A stretch of 64,000 nucleotides of DNA from Aquimarina megaterium XH134 (GTDB taxonomy: Bacteria > Bacteroidota > Bacteroidia > Flavobacteriales > Flavobacteriaceae), in contig NZ_JACB01000001.1 in assembly GCF_000520975.1 (NCBI RefSeq), forward strand, positions 310,001 to 374,000, in the 5' to 3' direction. The position numbers were made by a program, and so were the translations under genes. Each line of letters starts with the position of its first letter. The first letter of the stretch is position 1. This document shows positions 10,226 to 19,283 of the stretch, in pieces. The notes below the pieces were generated by a model that saw only the letters and a program-made list of their open reading frames with translations, was not told the origin of the DNA and did no database searches.

Positions 10226-11602
10226 ATGAACAACACTAAAATAAATATCCACTTTTTAGGTGCTGCGGGAACCGTAACTGGCTCTAAGTACCTTGTGGAC
10301 ACTGGCGATAGAAAAATATTAATAGACTGTGGTCTATTTCAAGGACTAAAGGAGTTACGTCTCAAAAACTGGGAGTATCCACCAGTTGAAGTTTCAGAAA
10401 TCAATGCGGTACTTCTTACCCACGGTCATATGGACCATACAGGATATTTACCGAGATTGGTTAAACAAGGTTTCAAAGGTCCCATCTTTGGTACCAATCC
10501 TACGTTGGATATTGCAAAAATCATCCTAAACGATAGCGCAAAGATACAGGAACAGGAAGCCGAACGTGCGAATAAAGAAGGCTATTCCAAGCACAATCCT
10601 GCTGAACCACTCTATAATTTAAAGGATGTAGAAAAAACCATCCCTCATTTCAAAGCGGTGCCGCCTTCACAATGGCTACCGATTCTCAAAGACGTGAAAG
10701 TGCGGTTTCAATACAACGGACACATTCTTGGCGCCACATACATTGAACTCGATGTACGTGGTAAACGCTTTGTTTTTTCAGGTGATATAGGGAGAACCGA
10801 CGACTTGCTGCTCTATCCGCCTTTAAGACCGAAGAAGGTTGATGTATTATTCATAGAATCCACTTATGGGGGAAGATTTCATCCTGACGAAGTAGAGGCT
10901 ATTCCAAAAATAGAAAAATTAGTAAACGATACTATACAAAGGGGTGGTAGCCTGTTTATCCCAAGTTTTTCGGTAGAACGTGCCCAACTGATGATGCTCA
11001 TTTTTTGGAGGTTATTAAAAGAAAATAAAATTCCAAGAGTGCAAATGATAATGGACAGTCCAATGGGTGCTAATGTGTTGGAATTGTTCCATCGCACCAG
11101 AGATTGGCATAGACTAGATGAAAATGAATGTGATCAGATGTGTTCAAATTTCACGGTAGTTAGCAGCTATCGCGAAACTATGGAACTACGGATCGACAAT
11201 GCACCTAAAATCGTGATTGCAGGAAGCGGAATGCTAACGGGAGGTCGAATGCTGAACTATCTTGAAACACAGGCTCAAAATCCAAATAACACCTTGCTTT
11301 TTGTAGGGTATCAAGCTGAAGGAACTCGTGGTAGAAAATTGTTGGAAGGCGACAAGAAACTCAAAGTTTATGGAAAATGGGTGCCATTTCATATGGAAGT
11401 CGCCGAAATTGAAGGGCTCTCAGCACACGCAGACCATAAAGAACTTATGGATTGGATGAGTATGATAGAAAACAAGCCCGAACGAATTTTTATTGTTCAT
11501 GGTGAAAAAGAAAGCGCGGAAGCATTACAAAAGGGTATAACAGACACGTATGGTTGGAATGCTCAAATTCCACAATTATATAGCATCGAAGAAATAGAAT
11601 AA
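10226..11602 (+). CDS. MBL-fold beta-CASP ribonuclease
   Basis: A 458-residue metallo-beta-lactamase of the beta-CASP RNase family (YsxA/CPSF-like). The zinc motif THGHMDHTG is at residues 65-73, a further zinc-ligand segment is FSGDIGRTDD, and the RMK-type C-terminal motif VHGEKESAEALQ follows a GLSAHADHKEL zinc site. Members cut or trim RNA. The gene is commonly found beside AMP phosphorylase and PRPP synthetase genes in bacteria with this cassette. It starts on the base after the preceding stop codon. Confidence 0.9.
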   Translation: MNNTKINIHFLGAAGTVTGSKYLVDTGDRKILIDCGLFQGLKELRLKNWEYPPVEVSEINAVLLTHGHMDHTGYLPRLVKQGFKGPIFGTNPTLDIAKIILNDSAKIQEQEAERANKEGYSKHNPAEPLYNLKDVEKTIPHFKAVPPSQWLPILKDVKVRFQYNGHILGATYIELDVRGKRFVFSGDIGRTDDLLLYPPLRPKKVDVLFIESTYGGRFHPDEVEAIPKIEKLVNDTIQRGGSLFIPSFSVERAQLMMLIFWRLLKENKIPRVQMIMDSPMGANVLELFHRTRDWHRLDENECDQMCSNFTVVSSYRETMELRIDNAPKIVIAGSGMLTGGRMLNYLETQAQNPNNTLLFVGYQAEGTRGRKLLEGDKKLKVYGKWVPFHMEVAEIEGLSAHADHKELMDWMSMIENKPERIFIVHGEKESAEALQKGITDTYGWNAQIPQLYSIEEIE

Positions 11603-11623
11603 ACCGCAACACTGCAATAAATT

Positions 11624-13126
11624 ATGGAACAACATTCAAATATCCTAAAATACAAACATCTTGGCATTTATACTCAGAATGAAAACGTGGTCTATATGCG
11701 TGAGGACTGCCATGTCTGTATATCAGAAGGGTTTGAGGCATTGACCAGAATTAGAGTTTCGACCGCAACCGCCTCAATCATTGCAAGCCTCAACGTTTTA
11801 AATTCTGATATTCTACTACCCAATGAAATTGGACTGTCCGATGCTGCTGCAAAAAAACTGAAGGTGTTCGAAAACGATACGCTTTACGTTTCGCATTTAG
11901 AGCCTATCGAGTCGTTAAGTCACGTTCGGGCAAAAATTTATAATCAAAAGCTCAATTACGATGCCTATAATCAAATTATAACAGACATCGTAGAAGGCGA
12001 CTATTCTAACATCCATCTTTCAGCATTTATTACTGCTTGTGCAGGTGATCGAATGGACATTGATGAAATATCCAACCTCACCAAAGCTATGATTGCTTCA
12101 GGTAAGCAACTAAACTGGAACAAAAAAATAGTAGTAGATAAACATTGTATAGGCGGATTACCCGGAAACCGAACCACACCATTGGTAGTGGCCATAGTTG
12201 CTGCTTATGGACTTACGATGCCTAAAACATCGTCCCGAGCCATTACTTCCCCCGCAGGTACAGCAGACACAATGGAAGTACTTACCAACGTTACACTTTC
12301 CGCTGATGAGATAGAGACCGTAGTAAAACAGGAAAGCGGGTGTTTTGTTTGGGGTGGTACTGCACAACTAAGTCCTGCGGATGATGTACTTATAAAAATT
12401 GAAAAAGCATTGGATATCGATAGCGAAGGCCAACTCATAGCCTCGGTATTGTCTAAAAAGGCCGCTGCAGGTTCCACACACGTCGTTATTGATATTCCTG
12501 TGGGTGAAACAGCCAAGGTGAGAAGTATGGAAATGGCTGAAAAATTACAAAACCATATGGAAACCGTTGGTGATGCCGTAGGTCTCAATGTAAAAGTGAT
12601 AATTACGGATGGCTCACAGCCCGTGGGTTATGGTATTGGTCCAACTTTAGAAGCCATAGACATATTAAACGTTCTGAAAAATGAAGAAAACGCACCCAAA
12701 GACCTAAAAGAACGCGTTGTGTTGTTGGCAGGTGAACTACTTGAGCTTTCAGGTAAGGTGACATTGGATACTGGTCGCCAAACTGCTTTACAATTATTGG
12801 ATTCTGGAAAGGCTTATGAAAAATTCCTTGCCATTTGTAAAGCCCAGGGACGTTTTACGCAGCCTGTTTTAGCACCTTATAAAATAGAAATCAGAGCAGA
12901 TTCTTCAGGGGTTTTGCAGCGTATTGACAATCGAAAGATAGCGAAGCTTGCAAAACTCTCAGGTGCACCTCAATCCAAGTCTGCAGGAATTTTATTGAAT
13001 GTCCATTTAAACGAAAAAATTAATAAAGACCAATTGCTGTACACTCTTTTTGCAGAATCACAGGGCGAATTAAATTATGCATTGGAATATAAAAACAGCC
13101 ATAACGATATAATAACCATAAAATAA
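11624..13126 (+). CDS. AMP phosphorylase / thymidine phosphorylase family protein
   Basis: A 500-residue nucleoside or nucleotide phosphorylase. About 90 extra N-terminal residues precede the thymidine-phosphorylase core, as in archaeal AMP phosphorylase. Core motifs include DKHCIGGLPGNRTTP (phosphate site), SSRAITSPAGTADTMEVL and GGTAQLSPADD. AMP phosphorylase releases a nucleobase and ribose 1,5-bisphosphate. Adjacent prs could use or regenerate this product. Neither RuBisCO nor ribose-1,5-bisphosphate isomerase is in the window, so the downstream route is open. Confidence 0.87.
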   Translation: MEQHSNILKYKHLGIYTQNENVVYMREDCHVCISEGFEALTRIRVSTATASIIASLNVLNSDILLPNEIGLSDAAAKKLKVFENDTLYVSHLEPIESLSHVRAKIYNQKLNYDAYNQIITDIVEGDYSNIHLSAFITACAGDRMDIDEISNLTKAMIASGKQLNWNKKIVVDKHCIGGLPGNRTTPLVVAIVAAYGLTMPKTSSRAITSPAGTADTMEVLTNVTLSADEIETVVKQESGCFVWGGTAQLSPADDVLIKIEKALDIDSEGQLIASVLSKKAAAGSTHVVIDIPVGETAKVRSMEMAEKLQNHMETVGDAVGLNVKVIITDGSQPVGYGIGPTLEAIDILNVLKNEENAPKDLKERVVLLAGELLELSGKVTLDTGRQTALQLLDSGKAYEKFLAICKAQGRFTQPVLAPYKIEIRADSSGVLQRIDNRKIAKLAKLSGAPQSKSAGILLNVHLNEKINKDQLLYTLFAESQGELNYALEYKNSHNDIITIK

Positions 13127-13131
13127 TTACA

Positions 13132-14025
13132 ATGAAAACAATACTATTCAGTCTTCCAGGAAATGAAGACCTCACAGAACTTCTGGCAACAAAAATGGAT
13201 GCCGAAATGGGAAAGACCACCTTACGAAAGTTCCCAGATGGGGAATCCTATACGCGCATATTATCTGATGTAAAGGATAAATGTGTGGTCTTGGTCTGCA
13301 CGCTACACGAACCCGATGAAAAATTATTACCACTATACTTTTTAAGCCACACCGCAAAATCGCTGGGCGCAATGTGTACCTGTTTGGTAGCACCTTATTT
13401 AGCGTATATGCGACAAGACAAAGTATTTAATGAGGGTGAAGGAGTTACTTCTTCGTATTTCGGAAAACTGATTTCTGGATTCGCAGATAGTATTACTACC
13501 ATAGACCCCCATTTGCACAGAATAAGTTCTTTGGGCGAAGTATATCAAATTCTAAATAAAGTGATTCACGCTGCCGATGATATTTCAAAATGGATACAAG
13601 AAAATATTGAAAATCCAGTATTGATTGGTCCCGATTCCGAAAGTGAGCAATGGGTTTCAGAAGTTGCAAAAAATGCAGGCGCACCATTTACCGTATTACA
13701 GAAAGTGCGCCACGGTGATAGAGATGTAGAAGTTTCGGTGCCAGATGTAGATAAATATAAAAATGCCACACCCATTTTAGTTGATGATATCATATCAACA
13801 GCCCGTACAATGATTGAAACTGTAGGTCATCTTAAAAAAGCTGGAATGAAACCACCAATATGTGTTGGCATTCACGCTGTATTCTCGGGCAATGCCTATC
13901 AGGACTTGGTAGATTCGGGCGTGGAAAAAATAGTTACCTGTAATACCATTCCACACCCCTCAAATGCAATAGACCTGAGTGATGTTATGGCGAAAGAGGT
14001 TAAGAAATTGATGCATCATATATGA
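13132..14025 (+). CDS. prs: Ribose-phosphate pyrophosphokinase (PRPP synthetase)
   Basis: Makes PRPP from ribose 5-phosphate and ATP. The 297-residue protein is slightly shorter than the standard form (about 310). It has the N-terminal FPDGESYTRI segment, the ATP/metal DPHLHR segment, and the PRPP loop VDDIISTARTM with two acidic residues. The gene follows the AMP phosphorylase gene by 5 bp, a pairing seen elsewhere for nucleotide salvage cassettes. This may be a second, divergent copy beside a housekeeping prs outside the window. Confidence 0.88.
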   Translation: MKTILFSLPGNEDLTELLATKMDAEMGKTTLRKFPDGESYTRILSDVKDKCVVLVCTLHEPDEKLLPLYFLSHTAKSLGAMCTCLVAPYLAYMRQDKVFNEGEGVTSSYFGKLISGFADSITTIDPHLHRISSLGEVYQILNKVIHAADDISKWIQENIENPVLIGPDSESEQWVSEVAKNAGAPFTVLQKVRHGDRDVEVSVPDVDKYKNATPILVDDIISTARTMIETVGHLKKAGMKPPICVGIHAVFSGNAYQDLVDSGVEKIVTCNTIPHPSNAIDLSDVMAKEVKKLMHHI

Positions 14026-14672
14026 TAAAACCAAGCTACATACTATTTTTTATCCTTTTCAACTTCTCGATAAATGGGCAAACTGAAATGCTCATTGGGC
14101 AAATTTCAGGCAGGACAGTAGCACGCGAAAATTTTGATGAAGATAATTTGTTGCTTAACAAGCAGACTTTTGAGGCAGGAAAAATAATAGAGAAAAATGG
14201 ATATTATCAAATTGAAGTCGTAACGGAATTGTTCGATAAAGAAAAAAAACCTACAGAAAAATACACAACGACCTATAGCTGTAAACCTGATGAAACAAGG
14301 ATTATGGTAATGGCTTTTCCGTTTGCAAAACCAAATTCTAAAGAAACCGAAATCAATAGTTCAACCACAAACTTTACTGAACTATATGACTTAGATAATC
14401 TAAAAGACATTGAACTTGAAATGAGTTTTGATTCTGGCTTACTAAACTTTTTTGGTTCTAAAAGCCTCATTAAAATATATGAGCGCCAATTGAAAACCGA
14501 CAAAGAAAATACACAAATCATATCAAAAATAAACATTAAGGCCTATGCATTGGGTATCCGCATCAAGCAACTCAACTATTCGGTTATTGAGCAATTAAAC
14601 AATGATGGTCTTTTGACATTTCAGAAGTTTACCGAGGCCGATGGCAGTTATTTTACAATGACTTATAAATAA
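14022..14672 (+). CDS. Exported hypothetical protein
   Basis: A 216-residue protein with a clear signal peptide (about residues 1-19, ending SINGQ). The remainder is a mixed beta-rich domain without a motif I recognise. The start overlaps the prs stop by 4 bp (ATGA), so it is translated from the same transcript. It could be a periplasmic or surface-exposed protein. No function can be assigned. Confidence 0.75.
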   Translation: MIKPSYILFFILFNFSINGQTEMLIGQISGRTVARENFDEDNLLLNKQTFEAGKIIEKNGYYQIEVVTELFDKEKKPTEKYTTTYSCKPDETRIMVMAFPFAKPNSKETEINSSTTNFTELYDLDNLKDIELEMSFDSGLLNFFGSKSLIKIYERQLKTDKENTQIISKINIKAYALGIRIKQLNYSVIEQLNNDGLLTFQKFTEADGSYFTMTYK

Positions 14673-14674
14673 AA

Positions 14675-14968
14675 ATGAAAAATTACGATACGCTTTCCGA
14701 AGCAATAAACGATTTAAAACAAAGAGGTTATAGTTACGATTTTAATCTAAAGCCTACCTGTTTGGAATGTGCCTCACTTAAAATAGAAATTAAACCTGAA
14801 GATTTTAAAGTCGATGAAACCCATCGTTTTGAGGGAATGAGCAGTACCGATGACAATAGTGTACTGTATGCCATATCATCAAAAGATGGTATTAAGGGTA
14901 CATTGGTCGATGCCTACGGAGTTTATGCAGATAATATATCAGAGGCTATGAGGAAAAAATTACGATAA
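14675..14968 (+). CDS. Small conserved protein usually found with PRPP synthetase
   Basis: A 97-residue cytoplasmic protein (MKNYDTLSEAINDLKQRGYS at the start, LVDAYGVYADNISEAM near the end). I recall this family from flavobacterial genomes, where it is often mislabelled 'phosphoribosylpyrophosphate synthetase' although it lacks that enzyme's motifs. The Cys pair in CLECASL is a possible metal or redox site. It sits 2 bp behind the exported protein and close to prs. Confidence 0.72.
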   Translation: MKNYDTLSEAINDLKQRGYSYDFNLKPTCLECASLKIEIKPEDFKVDETHRFEGMSSTDDNSVLYAISSKDGIKGTLVDAYGVYADNISEAMRKKLR

Positions 14969-14986
14969 CACTAAAAGAACAATACA

Positions 14987-17089
14987 ATGGAAAATCACGA
15001 ACATCACAATCACGAAGCAATGGATCATTCTAAAATGGACCATTCAAAAATGAAACAAAAAAAAGAAGATCATTCTAAAATGAATCACGGAAGTGGTGAC
15101 CATTCTGGTCATAATCCTGGTCACGGACAAATGGGACACGATCATCATAAAATGATGATTGCAGATTTCCGGAAACGATTTTGGGTCACTCTAATCCTTA
15201 CCATTCCAATATTGTTCTTATCACCAATGATTCAAGATTTTTTTGGCTACGAATTTCTGCTTCCTGGAAACCCGTACATCCTATTTGCGCTTTCAACTGT
15301 AGTATATTTCTATGGTGGATGGCCATTTTTAAAAGGGTTTTGGTCTGAAGTCAAAAAAGGTTCGCCAGGAATGATGACCCTAATTTCTATGGCTATTAGT
15401 GTCGCATATTTTTACAGTACTGCAACAGTTTTTGGGTTAAAGGGTGAGGATTTTTTCTGGGAATTGGCAACGTTAATTGCCATAATGTTAGTAGGCCATT
15501 GGATAGAAATGAAAAGTGTATTAGGGGCCTCAAAGGCCTTACAACTTTTAGTAAGTATGATGCCTGCAGAAGCCCATAGGGTAAAGGGTGACAATATTGA
15601 AGACATCCCTTTGGAAGATTTGTTAAAAGATGATGTCATCTTAGTAAAACCAGGTGAAAAGGTGCCTGCTGATGGAATTATAGTAGATGGTTCCAGTTAT
15701 TTAAACGAATCAATGCTCACAGGTGAATCCAAACCTGTCAAGAAAGATGAAAATGATAAAGTAATTGGTGGTTCCGTAAATGGTAATAGCACCTTAAAGG
15801 TTAAGGTTGAGCATACAGGGAAAGATAGCTATCTCAACAAAGTAATCACTATGGTTGAAGAGGCTCAGAAAACAAAATCTAAAATGCAAAACCTTTCTGA
15901 TAGAGCTGCAAAATGGTTGACTTATATTGCATTGGCTATTGGTTTTGGAACATTAGCTGTTTGGCTCATATTGGGCTTTCCATTTGTTTATGCATTGGAA
16001 AGAATGGTAACGGTTATGGTTATTGCCTGTCCACACGCACTTGGTCTTGCCATTCCATTAGTAGTTGCTATATCGACTGCAGTATCTGCTCAAAATGGAT
16101 TATTGATTAGAAATAGAACAGCTTTTGAGGAATCCCGAAAAATATCAGCTTTATTGTTTGATAAAACAGGAACATTGACAAAAGGTGATTTTGGTGTCAC
16201 AAGAGTTGAATCGGTTAACCAAGAATATTCACCCAAAGAAATTTTGAGACTTTCAAGTGCATTGGAACAGAGTTCTGAACATCCAATAGCTGTTGGGATT
16301 ATCAAAAAAGTAAAAGAAGATAACATTACCATTCCCAATCCAGAAAATTTCAATGCCATTACTGGTAAAGGTGTAGAGGCCAATGTTGAAGGTAAACAGG
16401 TTAAGGTGGTTAGTCCTGGTTATTTAAGAGATGAAAAAATAGACATCCCAAAAGATGCCTATAGTGATGCTGCTGAGACAGTAGTTTTTATATTGATAGA
16501 CGGGAAATTAGCAGGATACATTGCTCTTTCCGATGAAATAAGACCAGAATCTGCTGATGCAATTAAGGTGTTTAAGAAGAATAACATCAAAGTCTTAATG
16601 GCTACAGGTGATAATGAAAAGACAGCCAAAGCTGTGAGTGAAAAGCTTGGTTTAGATGGCTATTACGCTGAAGTTTTACCACATCAAAAAGTAGAAATAA
16701 TAGAAGAACTACAAATAAAAGGTGAGTTTGTAGCAATGACTGGTGATGGTGTAAATGATGCGCCAGCGTTAGCAAAAGCAAATGTAGGTATTGCTGTTGG
16801 TTCAGGTACTGATGTAGCAGCTGAGACAGCAGATATTATTTTGGTAAACAGTAACCCTCAAGATATTGCCAATCTAATTCTATTTGGAAAAGCAACCTAT
16901 AACAAAATGATTCAGAATCTAATCTGGGCTACGGGATATAATGTAGTTGCCATTCCGTTAGCTGCTGGTGTACTTTATTCATCCGGATTTGTTTTAGGGC
17001 CAGCTGTAGGAGCTGTTTTTATGAGTCTTAGTACCATCATTGTGGCTATTAATGCTCAGTTATTGAAACGAAAAATTGGGGGAAAATAA
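14987..17089 (+). CDS. copB: CopB-type (P1B-3) heavy-metal P-type ATPase
   Basis: ATP-driven metal exporter, 700 residues. The first 55 residues are rich in His and Met (repeated DHSKM), a typical metal-binding extension. The transmembrane metal motif is CPH (residues 348-350), which marks the P1B-3 class exporting copper or silver. The phosphorylated aspartate is Asp392 in DKTGT, and the actuator motif TGES and hinge GDGVNDAPA are intact. No separate N-terminal HMA domain is seen. The stop overlaps the MFS start (TAATG). Confidence 0.93.
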   Translation: MENHEHHNHEAMDHSKMDHSKMKQKKEDHSKMNHGSGDHSGHNPGHGQMGHDHHKMMIADFRKRFWVTLILTIPILFLSPMIQDFFGYEFLLPGNPYILFALSTVVYFYGGWPFLKGFWSEVKKGSPGMMTLISMAISVAYFYSTATVFGLKGEDFFWELATLIAIMLVGHWIEMKSVLGASKALQLLVSMMPAEAHRVKGDNIEDIPLEDLLKDDVILVKPGEKVPADGIIVDGSSYLNESMLTGESKPVKKDENDKVIGGSVNGNSTLKVKVEHTGKDSYLNKVITMVEEAQKTKSKMQNLSDRAAKWLTYIALAIGFGTLAVWLILGFPFVYALERMVTVMVIACPHALGLAIPLVVAISTAVSAQNGLLIRNRTAFEESRKISALLFDKTGTLTKGDFGVTRVESVNQEYSPKEILRLSSALEQSSEHPIAVGIIKKVKEDNITIPNPENFNAITGKGVEANVEGKQVKVVSPGYLRDEKIDIPKDAYSDAAETVVFILIDGKLAGYIALSDEIRPESADAIKVFKKNNIKVLMATGDNEKTAKAVSEKLGLDGYYAEVLPHQKVEIIEELQIKGEFVAMTGDGVNDAPALAKANVGIAVGSGTDVAAETADIILVNSNPQDIANLILFGKATYNKMIQNLIWATGYNVVAIPLAAGVLYSSGFVLGPAVGAVFMSLSTIIVAINAQLLKRKIGGK

Positions 17090-18345
17090 TGGAGAAGAAA
17101 GAGAAACTCAATAGGATATTTTTAATGCTATTGAGTTTATTCGTAGTAATGCTTGGGTATGGTATTCTATTACCTACCCTTCCTTACTACACCGAAAGAT
17201 TGGCTCTAAAAGCTAATCTAGATACCGATTTGATCAATTTTCATGTTGGTCTATTAACAAGTATATATCCGCTATTCCAGTTGATATTTGTTGTGGTTTG
17301 GGGAAAACTCTCAGACAGGTACGGTCGTAAGCCCATTATTATAATTGGTCTTTTAGGCTTTGTTGTGATGCAATTACTTACTGGTTTGGCTACTTCTCTT
17401 ACAATGCTTTATATAGCCCGTATTTTTGGAGGTGTTTTCACTTCTTCCGTTATTCCTGTAAGCAATGCTTATTTAAGTGATATAACGTCCAAAAAACGTA
17501 GAACAAAGATTATGGCTTGGTCTGGTGTAGCCGTAAGTTCTGGTGTTATTTTTGGACCTGTAATTGGTGGGTTTCTTTCTCAAACCAATTTGCATTTAGA
17601 ATACGCAATAGGGCAGTTGCACTTAGATCGTTTTTCGGTTCCATTTCTGTTTGCAGCCTTGTTAGGGTTTATCGTTTTTCTTGTAGTATTAAAGCGACTT
17701 AAAAACACAACCAGAGTCAGCAAGTTTACAACTCAGAAAATCAAATTTAGTATTACTCTTAGCAAATATTTTGTGGCACTCTTACTGCTCTCTTTCGTAA
17801 TGCAATTTGTAGTAACACTTTTTGAAACGGTATTTTCTATTTACGGCAAAGATGAATTGGCATTTAACAGCAGTCAGGTAGGTATAGGATTTATGCTATG
17901 TGGTTTGGTAATGGCAGTTCTGCAACCCATTTTTGCTAGTTATGGCGAAAAGTTATTGTCCACCAAAAAACAGATTGCATTGGGGCTGATTATATCTGGA
18001 ATAGCCCTAATCATTTTTCCTTTTTTCACAAATGAATTGATAGTATATAGCCTCATTGTCATTTTTGCCGCTGGTGGTGCTATGATTACACCTAACTTAC
18101 TATCAGCCGTTTCCTTAATTTCAAAAGAGAATACCGGCAGGAATATATCCATACAAAGTTCGACAAATAGCATTGGTCAAATTTTAGGTCCGGTGTTGGG
18201 AACTTGGCTAGTCGCAGGCGGTTTTTATTATCCATTTATAATTGCTGGAAGTATTGTTCTAGGCGCCTTAGGGATTCTGGTCTTCCTCAAACCTACAAAT
18301 AAACACGAAGAAGATCTTACCCATACATCGGTAATGAAGAACTAA
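17089..18345 (+). CDS. MFS drug/metabolite efflux transporter
   Basis: A 418-residue major facilitator protein with about 12 hydrophobic helices. The signature loop GKLSDRYGRKP lies between TM2 and TM3, and the TM5 antiporter-type motif GVIFGPVIGG is present, which points to a TetA/Bmr-like exporter. It follows copB with a 1-bp overlap, so both are probably expressed together. It is the last gene of the long forward run. The substrate is not evident. Confidence 0.88.
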   Translation: MEKKEKLNRIFLMLLSLFVVMLGYGILLPTLPYYTERLALKANLDTDLINFHVGLLTSIYPLFQLIFVVVWGKLSDRYGRKPIIIIGLLGFVVMQLLTGLATSLTMLYIARIFGGVFTSSVIPVSNAYLSDITSKKRRTKIMAWSGVAVSSGVIFGPVIGGFLSQTNLHLEYAIGQLHLDRFSVPFLFAALLGFIVFLVVLKRLKNTTRVSKFTTQKIKFSITLSKYFVALLLLSFVMQFVVTLFETVFSIYGKDELAFNSSQVGIGFMLCGLVMAVLQPIFASYGEKLLSTKKQIALGLIISGIALIIFPFFTNELIVYSLIVIFAAGGAMITPNLLSAVSLISKENTGRNISIQSSTNSIGQILGPVLGTWLVAGGFYYPFIIAGSIVLGALGILVFLKPTNKHEEDLTHTSVMKN

Positions 18346-18372
18346 ACCACAAACTTTAAAACCTTAAATATT

Positions 18373-18540
18373 TTGCATAAATTAATTGATCAAATTTTAA
18401 ATGACTACAAGGAAGAAATCCAGACAATAGGAGAGTCCAACCTTAACGATTTCAGTAATATTGAGAAAGGGATTTCCATTTCTAGAATGTACCTGCAAAA
18501 ATTACGAATATGTGTAAGGAAAAATGAATTCAAGAATTAG
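18373..18540 (+). pseudogene. RteC-like N-terminal remnant
   Basis: The frame reads an RteC-like helical stretch of about 55 codons (segment SISRMYLQKLRICVRKNEFK near its end) and then meets a TAG. RteC controls excision of CTnDOT-type conjugative transposons in Bacteroidetes. The reading frame has no ATG and continues after the stop with a few more RteC-like residues before the similarity changes. This is decayed mobile-element DNA. The assignment rests on a short match seen by eye. Confidence 0.4.
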
Positions 18541-18651
18541 CAAGAAGATATTGATCCATACAACTGGCTTAAAGACATACTGCATAGAATACAAGAGTAT
18601 AAGACGAATCGATTATATGAGCTGCTGCTTAACAATTGGGAGCAGTATTAA
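18541..18651 (+). pseudogene. IS66-like transposase C-terminal remnant
   Basis: In the same frame as the RteC-like piece, about 30 codons read DPYNWLKDILHRIQEY and then ELLLNNWEQY before a stop. This resembles the C-terminal element of IS66 transposases (yLtdvL...LLPxxW). No upstream DDE core is present, so only the tail end of an insertion is left. It marks an old recombination joint between the metabolic run and the mercury operon. Confidence 0.42.
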
Positions 18652-18862
18652 ATAACTAGCTAACTATATAGCCTTGCAATTTTTACTAGTAAATACCCTT
18701 CCTTTATATCTGGTAAACCAATTTCATGACGAATATATATTTAAGTTGCTATAAATTATTATAACTAGTCAAGAATTCTAAAGGTTTTAGATGAATAGTC
18801 GCTGTTTTAATAGACTGTCTCTAGCGTTCTGGAATAAATTGTTTCAGCTAATATTATTAATC

Positions 18863-18904
18863 TTATTTAAGTATTTGCTTAAATAATAAATAACTGTAAC
18901 TTTG
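18863..18904 (+). promoter_or_regulatory. Promoter with palindromic ArsR-type operator
   Basis: A perfect inverted repeat, TTATTTAAG and CTTAAATAA with a 6-bp spacer (18863-18886), spans the -33 element TTTG at 18874-18877. Nineteen base pairs later stands TAACTTTG at 18897-18904, which fits the Bacteroidetes -7 consensus TAnnTTTG. The arsR ATG begins only 5 bp after the -7 box, so the transcript should be leaderless or nearly so. The arrangement fits autorepression by the adjacent ArsR protein. Confidence 0.6.
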
Positions 18905-18908
18905 TCAT

Positions 18909-19283
18909 ATGAAAAATAATTCTTGCATACGACAACGAGCAGATATCCAACAAATAAATCGGTGTAAAGAAACCGTAGCTTTATTAGATGAAACATTTGA
19001 TTACCTATCCAATGGGCTTTCCTTAGTTGGGAACAACACTAGATTAAAAATTCTTTACCTTTTTTTTGATCAAAAAAGACTGTGTGTTTGTGATTTGAGT
19101 GATATTCTTGAAATGAATATATCCGCTATCTCACAACATTTGAGAAAAATGAAAGACCGAAATCTCATTGAAACGGAAAGAGAAGCCCAAACAATTTTTT
19201 ACTCATTAACGGTAGAATATGAAAAATTTCTGTATCCCTTCTTTGAAATACTCGATAAGGATAAAATTTTAGAAACAACATGA
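18909..19283 (+). CDS. ArsR/SmtB-family metal-sensing repressor
   Basis: A 124-residue winged-helix regulator. The recognition region reads NISAISQHLRKMKDRNLIE, and the metal-site motif CVCDL (Cys59, Cys61) is in the alpha3 position used by ArsR/CadC proteins; further cysteines lie at 6 and 19. It probably binds Hg(II) or another thiophilic ion and releases the operator just upstream. It overlaps the next gene by 4 bp (ATGA), so repressor and transporter are coupled. Confidence 0.88.
   Translation: MKNNSCIRQRADIQQINRCKETVALLDETFDYLSNGLSLVGNNTRLKILYLFFDQKRLCVCDLSDILEMNISAISQHLRKMKDRNLIETEREAQTIFYSLTVEYEKFLYPFFEILDKDKILETT

Noticed and set aside
12158..12588. Reverse-strand ORFs inside the AMP phosphorylase gene
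   Set aside because: They are antisense shadows; the forward frame has clear phosphorylase motifs throughout.
15913..16110. Forward ORF inside copB
   Set aside because: It is an out-of-frame shadow of the copB reading frame, rich in Cys/Ile/Ser and without a plausible start context.
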